Below are positions 1-6,490 of a DNA stretch of 6,781 nucleotides, piece by piece (within the stretch, counting starts at the first letter, position 1; every line of letters starts with the position of its first letter). A program made the translations under genes and the position numbers. The notes under the pieces were generated by a model that did no database searches, was not told the origin of the DNA, and saw only the letters and a list, made by a program, of their open reading frames with translations. The DNA comes from Merdiplasma sp045118075 (GTDB lineage: Bacteria > Bacillota > Clostridia > Lachnospirales > Lachnospiraceae). The DNA lies in contig JBGUOI010000187.1 of assembly GCA_045118075.1 (NCBI GenBank), positions 1 through 6,781 of the forward strand. The letters are read 5' to 3'.

Positions 1-742
1 ATCCCAGGTATTCATTGCTGCCGATCTCTCCCTCCAGCACCTGCGCATTGGTTCCGATCACGGCCAGAGGGGTTTTCAGCTCGTGGCTGGCGTCCCATAT
101 GAACTGTCTTTGCTTATCGAAGGCCTCCTGCACAGGCCGAAGCATCCTGCGGATAAGCAGATACGCCGCCAGACACAGCAGAAGGTAAGCCGCTGTCGCT
201 GCCAGGACGGACAGCCGAAGGACGCTGCGCATGTTCAGGATCTCCAGCCTTAGATCGAGCACGATCAGCATGGTGTCAGCATCACCCGATCCGCTTACCC
301 GGTCATCCCCGTCATAGCTGCAGACCCTGAAAAACTGTGTCCCGATGCGGCCGCTTTTTTTGCCTGATGATAGGGCTTCCGCGGCAAGTTCTTCGATCTG
401 TTCATCCGTATAAAGATCCGCCCTGTCACTTTCCCAGCCTGTGACTTTTCCTTCGGAGTCAGCAGTAATAACATAATAATTGCCGAGACTCGCCTGTGTC
501 ATATCAGGCGGTTCTCCCCGATTTTCCTTTTTTATTCCGGGCTTCCTGTCCGGTTTCAGGTGCGGCGGATCAAGTTCGGGCCTCGCCCCGCTGTTCTGTT
601 CCAGGATATCCAGTGTTTCCGACGCCTGTCCGGTAATGCTGCGCCAGTTCATGTAATTGATCGATGCGATGACCCCGATAAACACCAGCAGCAAAAAGCA
701 GGCGACCAGGACGGTCATCTTCCGGCGCAGTTTTGCGATCAT
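1..742 (-). CDS. Sensor histidine kinase, N-terminal part (C-terminus beyond the window)
   Basis: Membrane sensor kinase of a two-component system, expected to autophosphorylate on His and pass the phosphate to the response regulator encoded just upstream. The 247 residues seen read: a short basic N-terminus, TM1 at about 9-28, an extracytoplasmic region of about 145 residues starting with a proline- and charge-rich stretch (about 52-80), TM2 at about 173-197, then the HisKA H-box DASHELKTPLAV with the phosphoacceptor at His220. TM2 runs into the H-box with only about 20 residues between, so no full HAMP domain fits. The ATPase half (N, G1, F, G2 boxes) would lie left of position 1. The start ATG at 742 overlaps the regulator's TGA as ATGA, and GGAGG lies 7 nt upstream inside the regulator gene, so translational coupling is likely. 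The stimulus cannot be read from the sequence. The identification is firm at family level. Confidence 0.93.
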   Translation of the reverse strand, partial: MIAKLRRKMTVLVACFLLLVFIGVIASINYMNWRSITGQASETLDILEQNSGARPELDPPHLKPDRKPGIKKENRGEPPDMTQASLGNYYVITADSEGKVTGWESDRADLYTDEQIEELAAEALSSGKKSGRIGTQFFRVCSYDGDDRVSGSGDADTMLIVLDLRLEILNMRSVLRLSVLAATAAYLLLCLAAYLLIRRMLRPVQEAFDKQRQFIWDASHELKTPLAVIGTNAQVLEGEIGSNEYLG

Positions 743-1419
743 CCTTCATCCTCCAGAGAGTACCCAAGGCCGCGGGTGGTTTTGATCTTCACCCGGGATC
801 CGACAAACAGAAGTTTTTTCCTCAGGAAAGAAACATATACTTCTATATTATTGTATTCCGCTTCACTGTCCAGTCCCCAGATGCGCTCCGTCAAAGTTTC
901 CTTGGGCAGTATCTGGCCCGTGTTGCGCAGGAACATTTCCATGATCTGGTATTCCTTTGCACCGAGTTTAACGCTTTCTCCGGTAGCGGTGCATTCCAGC
1001 GAGCCGCTTTTCTCCGACAGCGCAATGTCCGCAAAAGCAAGCTGCTGCAGGACTGTTTCATCTTTTCTTCTGGTGATCGCCCGCAAAATGGCGATCAGTT
1101 CCTCTTTTTCGAACGGTTTGGCAAGATAATAGTCCGCGCCGGTCTCGAGTCCCTTTACGCGGTCCTCAAGATCCCCTCTCGCGGTAAGCATAAGGACCGG
1201 CGTGTTGACCTTCTCATTCCGAAGCTTTTTTAAAACCGAAAAGCCATCCATCCCGGGCAGCATAACGTCCAGGATGATGGCATCATAAAGTTCAGTCATT
1301 GCGTAATCGAGACCGTCCGTGCCGGAATAGACCGCGTCCGTCTCGAAATGTTCCTGCCGAAGCAGCCTGCAGATCGCTGCAGACAGGCTCTTTTCATCTT
1401 CAACCAATAAAATTCTCAC
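739..1419 (-). CDS. Response regulator transcription factor, OmpR/PhoB family
   Basis: Cytoplasmic DNA-binding response regulator of 226 residues, the usual length for the OmpR/PhoB family. The N-terminal receiver domain (about 1-118) has the acidic pocket Glu7/Asp8/Glu9, the phosphoacceptor Asp51 in LDVMLPGMDG, the switch Thr79 in MLTAR, and Lys101 in AKPF. The C-terminal winged-helix domain (about 148-224) contains LGAKEYQIMEMFL, a recognition-helix stretch NNIEVYVSFLRKKL, and the closing TTRGLGY wing. The start is GTG at 1419, chosen because GGAGG lies 6 nt upstream and the MRILLVEDE N-terminus is canonical. It is the first gene of an operon with the histidine kinase, whose start codon overlaps its stop by 4 nt. 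It probably controls its own operon and unknown others. No target-specific feature allows a gene symbol such as vanR or ciaR. Confidence 0.95.
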   Translation of the reverse strand: MRILLVEDEKSLSAAICRLLRQEHFETDAVYSGTDGLDYAMTELYDAIILDVMLPGMDGFSVLKKLRNEKVNTPVLMLTARGDLEDRVKGLETGADYYLAKPFEKEELIAILRAITRRKDETVLQQLAFADIALSEKSGSLECTATGESVKLGAKEYQIMEMFLRNTGQILPKETLTERIWGLDSEAEYNNIEVYVSFLRKKLLFVGSRVKIKTTRGLGYSLEDEG

Positions 1420-1471
1420 GCGCAGCCTCCCTCATAAATATATCTCTGCCATTTTCTCTGATCCTGCGTTC

Positions 1472-1500
1472 AGTATAGGAAGGAAACCTTTAACGAACAT
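1472..1500 (-). promoter_or_regulatory. Probable promoter of the two-component operon
   Basis: On the minus strand a good -10 hexamer TATACT (1477-1472) lies about 55 nt upstream of the regulator start. The -35 region (ATGTTC or TGTTCG at 16-17 nt spacing) is poor. Just upstream of the -10, GTTCGTTAAAG followed by GTTTCC gives two GTT(T)C half-sites 11 bp apart. Roughly helical-turn direct repeats over a weak -35 are common for OmpR-family activators, so autoregulation is plausible but inferred. Confidence 0.42.
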
Positions 1501-1505
1501 TGAAG

Positions 1506-1537
1506 AAAACAGCCGGGTCAAACTCCGGCTGTTTTTT
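1506..1537 (-). terminator. Intrinsic terminator after the membrane XRE regulator gene
   Basis: An 11-bp perfect stem, AAAACAGCCGG (1506-1516) with CCGGCTGTTTT (1525-1535), surrounds an 8-nt loop. T-runs lie at both ends, so it could work in both directions. It begins about 18 nt after the stop codon of the minus-strand gene ending at 1556, and lies just before the two-component promoter, so its evident job is to insulate the two minus-strand units. No plus-strand gene ends nearby. Confidence 0.85.
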
Positions 1538-1555
1538 ATGATAAACAGAGCCTGC

Positions 1556-2548
1556 TTACACTCTGCTGTGCACCACTTTCATGATTCCGACCAGCACTCC
1601 GTACGCGACACCGGCGACCGGCCATATGATCCAGCTTACATCCCATCTTCTGGTGATAAAACTGTAGGCAAGATATATAGCGACCGCCAGGCACCAGTAG
1701 ATCGAAGCGACCGGCGCCATCCTTTTGCTCTCTTCCTTGCCTGCCCGCGTATAGTCGCCTTCCTCGAGCAGCATGTTCATTCCCGCCCAGATAATGCTGC
1801 ACCGGACGATCAGAAACACCCCGATTCCGATAATGAACAGCATCCCGGCGACGCCGGCTGTATAAAGCACGTTGGCGCTGGTAAAAGAGAGGATCATGGC
1901 AAGAAACAGCGGAATGACTCCGACCACGCACAGGACGATTCCGATCGTAAGCTGCCGTGTAAATGCCGGGCGGAACCTCTCTTTTTTCTCCCTGACCATT
2001 CCATCGACGCCGTATTCTGTTTCGATGGGTGAATCTTCAAGATACTCATAACGATTCCCCTGAAGCCCAGTCACGACAAAGAGCGCAACGGCGGCGGCGA
2101 TCATCAGCATCAGTACACACAGCCCGATACCGGTCGCCTGATACTCGCTCAGGGCGATCCGGCCGCTGCCTGTAAGGCCTGAGAGAACGATGAGCAGGAT
2201 CGGCGAAAAAATGCAGAGCATCACGCCGAAAGCGATGCGTGCGGAGGATGTATTCCGAAAAGCGATGAAAGAAGAAGCTTCTTCCATGGACACCCTGACG
2301 GCTCCGGTCTCGATCTCCGGGGTGACGGCATCCGCCGTTTCCGGCATCTCCATCTCATCTTTCAAAAGAAAATCCGTACTGACGCCGAATACCTCGGAGA
2401 GTCTCAGGATCTTATTCATGTCCGGCACGGAACCGGCGCTTTCCCATTTGGATATGGACTGACGGCTGACATCCAGCTTCTGGGCAAGTTCTTCCTGCGA
2501 CCAGCCGTTTTTCTTTCTCAGTTCTATGATCTTATCTGCAAGTATCAT
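1556..2548 (-). CDS. Membrane-anchored XRE-family HTH transcriptional regulator
   Basis: A 330-residue protein with an N-terminal XRE/Cro-type HTH (about 1-62; helices around WSQEELAQKL and VSRQSISKWE) joined by an acidic linker (about 63-100) to six predicted membrane helices at about 103-125, 137-161, 200-222, 228-257, 277-298 and 303-326. The charged loop at about 163-198 would be cytoplasmic. HTH-plus-membrane proteins of this type are common in Clostridia, and their ligands are mostly unknown. The start is taken at the second of two close ATGs (2548) because AAAGGAG ends 8 nt before it. The other, at 2554, leaves only 2 nt. Reading further upstream in frame to a GTG at 2662 would cross this RBS and the leader, so that is rejected. 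A terminator follows. It lies downstream of a membrane-protein gene on the same strand, from which it is separated by about 175 nt holding its own promoter. Tethering suggests it senses a membrane or envelope state, or is controlled by its partner. That part is inference. Confidence 0.9.
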   Translation of the reverse strand: MILADKIIELRKKNGWSQEELAQKLDVSRQSISKWESAGSVPDMNKILRLSEVFGVSTDFLLKDEMEMPETADAVTPEIETGAVRVSMEEASSFIAFRNTSSARIAFGVMLCIFSPILLIVLSGLTGSGRIALSEYQATGIGLCVLMLMIAAAVALFVVTGLQGNRYEYLEDSPIETEYGVDGMVREKKERFRPAFTRQLTIGIVLCVVGVIPLFLAMILSFTSANVLYTAGVAGMLFIIGIGVFLIVRCSIIWAGMNMLLEEGDYTRAGKEESKRMAPVASIYWCLAVAIYLAYSFITRRWDVSWIIWPVAGVAYGVLVGIMKVVHSRV

Positions 2549-2556
2549 TTTCATGG

Positions 2557-2563
2557 CTCCTTT
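2557..2563 (-). promoter_or_regulatory. Ribosome binding site that decides the membrane XRE start
   Basis: AAAGGAG on the minus strand lies 8 nt before the ATG at 2548 but only 2 nt before the ATG at 2554. The N-terminus MILADKIIELRKK also matches the usual beginning of this HTH family. Both facts favour the downstream ATG. Confidence 0.8.
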
Positions 2564-2613
2564 CGCGTTTTGATGGGCAGAACATACCAGATTTGCCGGT
2601 TGCAAGCCATAAA

Positions 2614-2656
2614 GAAGCCTTGACAATTTGTCTACCGGCGGTTGCAGAAAGGCTTC
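2614..2656. promoter_or_regulatory. Leader inverted repeat and palindromic operator candidate
   Basis: This region lies inside the 5' leader of the membrane XRE gene, between its promoter and start codon. The arms GAAGCCTT (2614-2621) and AAGGCTTC (2649-2656) are perfect 8-bp inverted repeats. Overlapping the left arm is the palindrome GACAATTTGTC (2622-2632), extending with one mismatch to TTGACAATTTGTCTA (2620-2634). A direct repeat CGGTTGCA occurs at 2597-2604 and 2639-2646. GACAA-N-TTGTC symmetry is the sort of site bound by XRE dimers, so autoregulation is a reasonable reading. As RNA the outer arms could form a hairpin in the leader. The choice between DNA operator and RNA structure is open. 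Confidence 0.5.
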
Positions 2657-2693
2657 AGTCACTGTATTTCTGCCTTAAAAACGCTCCCGGAAC

Positions 2694-2722
2694 ATTGTAC
2701 CAGTTTATTTGGCCGCGCTCAA
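2694..2722 (-). promoter_or_regulatory. Promoter of the membrane XRE regulator gene
   Basis: Minus strand: -35 TTGAGC (2722-2717), exact 17-nt spacer, -10 TACAAT (2699-2694). It is a good sigma-A-type match, starting just after the stop codon of the upstream membrane-protein gene. The predicted transcript starts near 2687, giving a leader of about 140 nt before the ATG at 2548. Confidence 0.7.
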
Positions 2723-2723
2723 C

Positions 2724-3455
2724 TTATTCGTGTCTGATCGAGCCGGAACCCATTCCCATCAAAACAGCTGCGATCGCAAAGCCGGACAGGATAAATACGT
2801 TCGACAGTCTCGAGCAGGAGATCACCTCATTATTGATGATCGCATATAACCCCACAGTTTTGATCGCTATGACAGAAGCCAGGCTGAGCATCGCGAGGCA
2901 GGCGCCTGCCTTGAACACCGCGTTGGCCGGAAGGTACCTGATGATCCAGAACAGGATCCATGCCAGCAGGACAAGCGGTACGGAAATGACAAAGGCCATC
3001 GGGAAATAACCCGGAGTTTTTACGTAAAAGCCGATGCAGACCATCATCACGAAAAATGCTGCCGTACAAACCTTCATCATGGTTATACCTTTTTGATCTC
3101 CCAGGTATTCACTCACCGGCCTGCGGCAGGCGATAAACGGACCAAAGCACACAGCCGCTCCAAACAGGAAAGCCGATGCGGCAACATAGAACCAGTTTCC
3201 TCCGGTGCGCCGGCTGCAGACTGCCAGAAGAATGAGAACACTCGCGATCAGAGATCCCATCGTCAGGATCATCTTGTTTTTTTGCGCCATCAGCGGGACG
3301 GCAACTAAAGATGCCGGAATGAGCATCGCAGCCAGTACGGTATAAAACCAGGTGAGGCTGCCGCTGACGGCCATGTTCACGACCAGGCAGATCAGAACCG
3401 GGACAGCAAATACAGCAGCGAGAATGTTTCCGACCTTAGCACTTTCGATTTTCAT
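2724..3455 (-). CDS. Multi-pass membrane protein of unknown function
   Basis: A 243-residue, very hydrophobic protein with about seven or eight predicted TM helices (about 8-29, 34-56, 61-80, 87-110, 127-145, 150-172, 180-206, 218-235), short loops and no recognisable catalytic motif. The start is the ATG at 3455 (MKIESAKVG), with AAAGGA 9 nt upstream. An in-frame ATG at 3509 has no ribosome binding site and would add a polar 18-residue extension, so it is not used. I do not recognise a named family with certainty. Its size and helix pattern recall membrane proteins found beside HTH-membrane regulators in Clostridia. It precedes such a regulator on the same strand, with no convincing terminator between them, so readthrough could co-express both. 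A role as membrane partner or signal component is inference from position only. Confidence 0.82.
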   Translation of the reverse strand: MKIESAKVGNILAAVFAVPVLICLVVNMAVSGSLTWFYTVLAAMLIPASLVAVPLMAQKNKMILTMGSLIASVLILLAVCSRRTGGNWFYVAASAFLFGAAVCFGPFIACRRPVSEYLGDQKGITMMKVCTAAFFVMMVCIGFYVKTPGYFPMAFVISVPLVLLAWILFWIIRYLPANAVFKAGACLAMLSLASVIAIKTVGLYAIINNEVISCSRLSNVFILSGFAIAAVLMGMGSGSIRHE

Positions 3456-3610
3456 GATTTTCCATCCTTTCGATACAGAGTTTTTCTTTATTCCTTCATG
3501 TGATCTCATCGATTAGACGCACAGATCTGCATTTCGTTACAAGAAAAATAAAAAATTTTTACCCTTACTTCAGGTATAGAAAAAAATCTCCAAATGATAT
3601 CAGCAGTGTC

Positions 3611-3639
3611 TTCACTTCTCCCTGATCATCCTGTAAAAT
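3611..3639 (+). promoter_or_regulatory. Promoter of the XRE-TPR / MFS operon
   Basis: -35 TTCACT (3611-3616), 17-nt spacer, -10 TAAAAT (3634-3639), about 32 nt before the ATG at 3672. The short palindromes TGATCA (3623-3628, within the spacer) and TGATATCA (3595-3602, just upstream) are possible regulator sites. The rest of the 216-nt divergent intergenic region (3456-3671) is AT-rich at 3540-3590 and holds a TACC-N9-GGTA inverted repeat near 3560-3577. I see no convincing promoter there for the minus-strand gene starting at 3455. Confidence 0.6.
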
Positions 3640-3656
3640 GACGGCGTATACACAAA

Positions 3657-3669
3657 AAGGAGGTCCTCC
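3657..3669 (+). promoter_or_regulatory. Strong RBS embedded in a palindrome
   Basis: AAGGAGG (3657-3663) lies 8 nt before the ATG at 3672, close to a consensus Shine-Dalgarno. It is followed after one base by CCTCC (3665-3669), giving the interrupted palindrome GGAGG-T-CCTCC. The loop is too short for a simple hairpin. A DNA operator overlapping the RBS, or pairing between RNAs, is conceivable. Confidence 0.75.
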
Positions 3670-3671
3670 AA

Positions 3672-4742
3672 ATGAAACTGACACTCTCCGAAAACATACG
3701 TTTATTCCGCAGACAGCGGAAGATCACACAGGAAAAGCTCGCTGAAGTACTGGGTGTAACTGTCGGCGCGATCTATAAATGGGAATCAGGCCGATGCCTG
3801 CCGGAACTAGGCATGATCGTCGATATGGCAGATTTCTTCGACGTATCCGTCGATGTCCTGCTTGGGTATAAAGTAAAAGACAACCGTCTCGAAGCCACGG
3901 TTGAGCGGCTGACAAAGAACCTTTCGGCTCTGGATCCGGCCGCCCTGGCCGAGGCGGAAAGAGCTCTCGGAAAGTATCCTCACTCCTTTAAGATCGTCTA
4001 TTCATGCGCGCAGGTCTATTTTGTATTCGGCTATTACCGCTGCGACCGGGATTTGATGCACAGGGCTCTTGACCTTATGGAACAGGCTGAGGTGCTGCTT
4101 CCGCAAAACGATGATCCCCGCATCAATGAAGCCACGATCAGCGGAAATATGTCGCTGATCCGGCTGCGTCTGGGCGAGTATGAAAAAAGTCTGGATCTTC
4201 TTAAGAAGAATAACGCAGGCGGCATTTTCGATGACCGGATCGGGGCGTGGCTTTCGATCTTCTTGGACCGCCCGGAAGAAGCCGTCCCGTATTTATCACA
4301 GGCGCTTTTATCAGGTCTGTCCATCCTGCTGACCACGATCGTCAGTTATGTATTTCTTTACCGTGCCCGCAAAGACTGGAACCAGGCGCTGGCCATCACA
4401 AACTGGGGGCTGGATATCCTGGGGGGACTCAAATCCAGGGCCGGTTCGGACGTACTGGACAAAGTTCACGCGGAGCTGCTGGCACTTCTGGCTTATATCC
4501 AGAAGAAGGCCGGCATGCCAAAAGAAGCAGCTGTATCCATGCAAAGCGCCGCCGATCTTTCATCGCGTTTTGATTCCAAACCGGATTACGGCCTGGATAC
4601 CATGCGTTTTCTCGAGCAGGGCGAACCCTCAGCCGTCTTCGATGTTTTTGGTACGGCAGCGTCCGGCAGCGTCGAAAGTCTGCTTGAACTGCTGGGAGAT
4701 GAGGGTCTTTCTAAGCAATGGAAGGAAATGAATGATGGATAA
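3672..4742 (+). CDS. XRE-family regulator with TPR-like C-terminal domain
   Basis: A 356-residue cytoplasmic regulator. The N-terminal XRE HTH (about 5-65) shows ENIRLFRRQRKITQEKLAEV, GAIYKWESGRCLPE and DVSVDVLLGY, the classic layout of this fold. Residues about 70-315 are almost wholly alpha-helical, with TPR-like helix pairs, e.g. around 125-142 (DLMEQAEVLLP), 160-180 (LGEYEKSLDLLKK), 200-212 (PEEAVPYLSQAL), 233-250 (DWNQALAITNWGLDIL) and 268-295. No TM segment is evident. XRE proteins with C-terminal TPR-like repeats include peptide-sensing RRNPP-type regulators, but the size and repeats alone do not show which ligand is used, and no peptide gene is seen next to it. It overlaps the downstream exporter by 11 nt, so the two are almost certainly co-translated, and it is the obvious regulator of that pump and perhaps of itself. 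Start: ATG with a near-consensus RBS. Confidence 0.9.
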   Translation: MKLTLSENIRLFRRQRKITQEKLAEVLGVTVGAIYKWESGRCLPELGMIVDMADFFDVSVDVLLGYKVKDNRLEATVERLTKNLSALDPAALAEAERALGKYPHSFKIVYSCAQVYFVFGYYRCDRDLMHRALDLMEQAEVLLPQNDDPRINEATISGNMSLIRLRLGEYEKSLDLLKKNNAGGIFDDRIGAWLSIFLDRPEEAVPYLSQALLSGLSILLTTIVSYVFLYRARKDWNQALAITNWGLDILGGLKSRAGSDVLDKVHAELLALLAYIQKKAGMPKEAAVSMQSAADLSSRFDSKPDYGLDTMRFLEQGEPSAVFDVFGTAASGSVESLLELLGDEGLSKQWKEMNDG

Positions 4743-6039
4743 TACTCTGAACAGAAATGACAATGTTTTCTTTAACCGGAATTTCCGGCTGGTTTTCTTT
4801 GGCGCGCTGGTCTCTGAACTAGGCGCGCTTCTGTTTAATTTCGCGGTGAGCTTTTATATCCTGGAGATCACCGGCAGCAATGCATTTGAGCAGGGCCTGT
4901 ATCTGGCAGTGTGCGGCGCGTCCATGCTTCTTTTTACGCCGCTCGGCGGTGTGCTGGGCGATCGTTTCAACAAAGCGGTGATCATGTATATCTGCGACTT
5001 CATAAAGGGCGGCATGATCATTCTGGCTGCTGTATTCATGCTTCTTTTTAATGATCCGGGGTTGCATATCGCCATCCTGTTTGTCCTGGGTATCCTGTCC
5101 AACGCGGCAGCCGGTATTTTCACCCCGGCATCCGGTGCACTTTTCCCGCATATCGTACAGGACCGGCAGCTGCAGCAGGCAAATGCGTATATCACAATGA
5201 AAAACTCCCTGGAGGGGATCCTGGGAGTCATCCTGGCCGGTATTCTTTACTCCGCCCTGCCGATTTGTACGCTCTTTGTTCTGGTCGGTCTTTGCTATAC
5301 TGCTTCCGGCATCTCGGAACTGTTCATCCGCTATGATCATCATCCCTCCCCGGAAAAACTGACGCTGAAAGCAGCTTTGCGGGATATGCACAGCGGACTT
5401 GCTTATCTGAAAAGCCAAAAAGCTATCATGGTAATGATCGGCGCCATCCTTTTCATCAACTTCTTCTCAGCTCCGCTGATGAATAATTTCATTCCGTATT
5501 TCATAAAGACGGATCTTGCACACGCACCGTCCTATCTGCTGGATGGAGCACTCACACCCGAATTATGGTCTTCCGTTTTCAGTGTCTGTTTCGGAATCAG
5601 CTCGCTGATCGGTGCATTGCTGATGAGCGCGCGTCCTCAGGAGCAGAAATGCGGATATAGAACAGCCCTGCGCCTTTGTCTGTACGCAGGAGTGATGATC
5701 ATGGCAACTCTAAGTTTCTGGCAGCTCGTGGACCGGGGCATTTCCCTGAATGCCTTCCTGGTCGTATTCAGTATCGGATGCCTCCTGCTCGGATGCCTGG
5801 TCTCCTGCATCAACATTCCTATCCTGACCGCTATGATGCGTATCGTAGACAAGGACATGCTCAGCAAAGTCACCAGTATCGGCGCTGTCGGCAGTCAGGG
5901 AATGATTCCTTTAGCATCACTGCTGGCCGGAGTGGTTTTAGGCTCTTTGGGATCCACTCCGCTTCTGGCTTTCTGTTCACTCGGTTTTACGGCAACGGCA
6001 TTGTTTCTGCTCGGAAACAGGAGCATCAGAGAATTTTGA
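4732..6039 (+). CDS. Major facilitator superfamily exporter, DHA3 (macrolide-efflux-like) type
   Basis: A 435-residue inner-membrane secondary transporter, presumably a proton-driven exporter of a drug-like or self-made compound. About twelve TM helices are readable. MFS motif A lies in the TM2-TM3 loop as GGVLGDRFNK (about 72-81, with Asp77/Arg78). TM4-TM5 contains AAAGIFTPASGALFPHIV, typical of the DHA3/MefA-like branch. A charged central loop at about 200-230 separates the halves, and INIPILTAMMRIVDKDMLSKV near 360-380 fits the second half. The length is right for the family and the gene is intact. ATGs at 4732 and 4735 are both served by GGAAGGA about 5-8 nt upstream. Either way it overlaps the regulator's end. 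The substrate cannot be deduced. Names such as mef would be over-assignment. It is convergent with the tRNA array, 35 nt away. Confidence 0.9.
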   Translation: MMDNTLNRNDNVFFNRNFRLVFFGALVSELGALLFNFAVSFYILEITGSNAFEQGLYLAVCGASMLLFTPLGGVLGDRFNKAVIMYICDFIKGGMIILAAVFMLLFNDPGLHIAILFVLGILSNAAAGIFTPASGALFPHIVQDRQLQQANAYITMKNSLEGILGVILAGILYSALPICTLFVLVGLCYTASGISELFIRYDHHPSPEKLTLKAALRDMHSGLAYLKSQKAIMVMIGAILFINFFSAPLMNNFIPYFIKTDLAHAPSYLLDGALTPELWSSVFSVCFGISSLIGALLMSARPQEQKCGYRTALRLCLYAGVMIMATLSFWQLVDRGISLNAFLVVFSIGCLLLGCLVSCINIPILTAMMRIVDKDMLSKVTSIGAVGSQGMIPLASLLAGVVLGSLGSTPLLAFCSLGFTATALFLLGNRSIREF

Positions 6040-6061
6040 CTGGCTATAGAAATGATTTTCA

Positions 6062-6074
6062 GGCAATAAAAAAA

Positions 6075-6079
<5 letters not shown>
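6062..6079 (-). terminator. Possible terminator of the tRNA array
   Basis: Seven T residues (minus strand, 6074-6068) directly follow the discriminator base of tRNA-Phe. The tRNA's own GC-rich stems, or a weak GGCA/TGCC pairing around the T-run, could act with it as an intrinsic terminator. On the plus strand the same stretch is a poor terminator for the MFS gene, having only a 4-bp stem. Confidence 0.35.
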
Positions 6080-6147
<68 letters not shown>

Positions 6148-6154
6148 ATTTAAG

Positions 6155-6228
<74 letters not shown>

Positions 6229-6320
6229 CCAGTCACAACCACAACCGCTTATGCGGAAGATGATTGCTATATAATTGAAAACCACAAGGCTCCTTCTATC
6301 GGAATTCCTTATGGTTTGAA

Positions 6321-6402
6321 TGGATGGGGGTGGATTCGAACCACCGAAGCAACTTGCAACAGATTTACAGTCTGCCCCCTTTGGCCACTCGGGAACCCAT
6401 CC
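6321..6402 (-). tRNA. tRNA-Tyr(GTA)
   Basis: An 82-nt class II tRNA on the minus strand with a long variable arm. Acceptor GGATGGG pairs with CCCATCC, discriminator A. Anticodon stem CAGA/TCTG encloses CTGTAAA, so the anticodon is GTA. The T-arm is GGTGG-TTCGAAT-CCACC. CCA is not encoded. Spacer to the preceding tRNA-Thr is 15 nt; to tRNA-fMet downstream it is 92 nt, the longest spacer in the array. Confidence 0.97.
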
Positions 6403-6417
6403 AGATTTAATTACGCA

Positions 6418-6490
6418 AGCCGATGATCGGACTCGAACCGATAACCTGCTGATTACAAATCAGCTGCTCTGCCAATTGAGCCACATCGGC
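6418..6490 (-). tRNA. tRNA-Thr(TGT)
   Basis: A 73-nt cloverleaf on the minus strand. Acceptor GCCGATG pairs with CATCGGC, discriminator T. Anticodon stem GCTGA/TCAGC encloses TTTGTAA, so the anticodon is TGT (reads ACA). The T-arm is ATCGG-TTCGAGT-CCGAT. CCA is not encoded. It is the second gene of the array. Confidence 0.97.

Noticed and set aside
560..1233. Long plus-strand open frames opposite the two-component genes
   Set aside because: They are antisense to clear response-regulator and kinase frames and show no family features of their own.
2549..2662. A 38-residue N-terminal extension of the membrane XRE regulator from a GTG
   Set aside because: It has no good ribosome binding site, crosses the real RBS and the leader inverted repeat, and the HTH family normally starts at MILADK.
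3456..3509. An 18-residue N-terminal extension of the 243-residue membrane protein
   Set aside because: No ribosome binding site precedes the upstream ATG, while the ATG at 3455 has AAAGGA at good spacing.
3594..3641. A 15-codon ORF that might be a signalling peptide for the XRE-TPR regulator
   Set aside because: It has no ribosome binding site, overlaps the promoter of the next gene, and lacks secretion-like features.
4819..5418. A 199-codon minus-strand frame opposite the MFS gene
   Set aside because: It is antisense to a well-supported transporter and has low-complexity, Gln/His/Arg-rich composition typical of a shadow frame.
6229..6320. An internal promoter for tRNA-fMet in the AT-rich Tyr-fMet spacer
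   Set aside because: A TATATA-like -10 is present but there is no -35 at usable spacing. The inverted repeat explains the spacer better.
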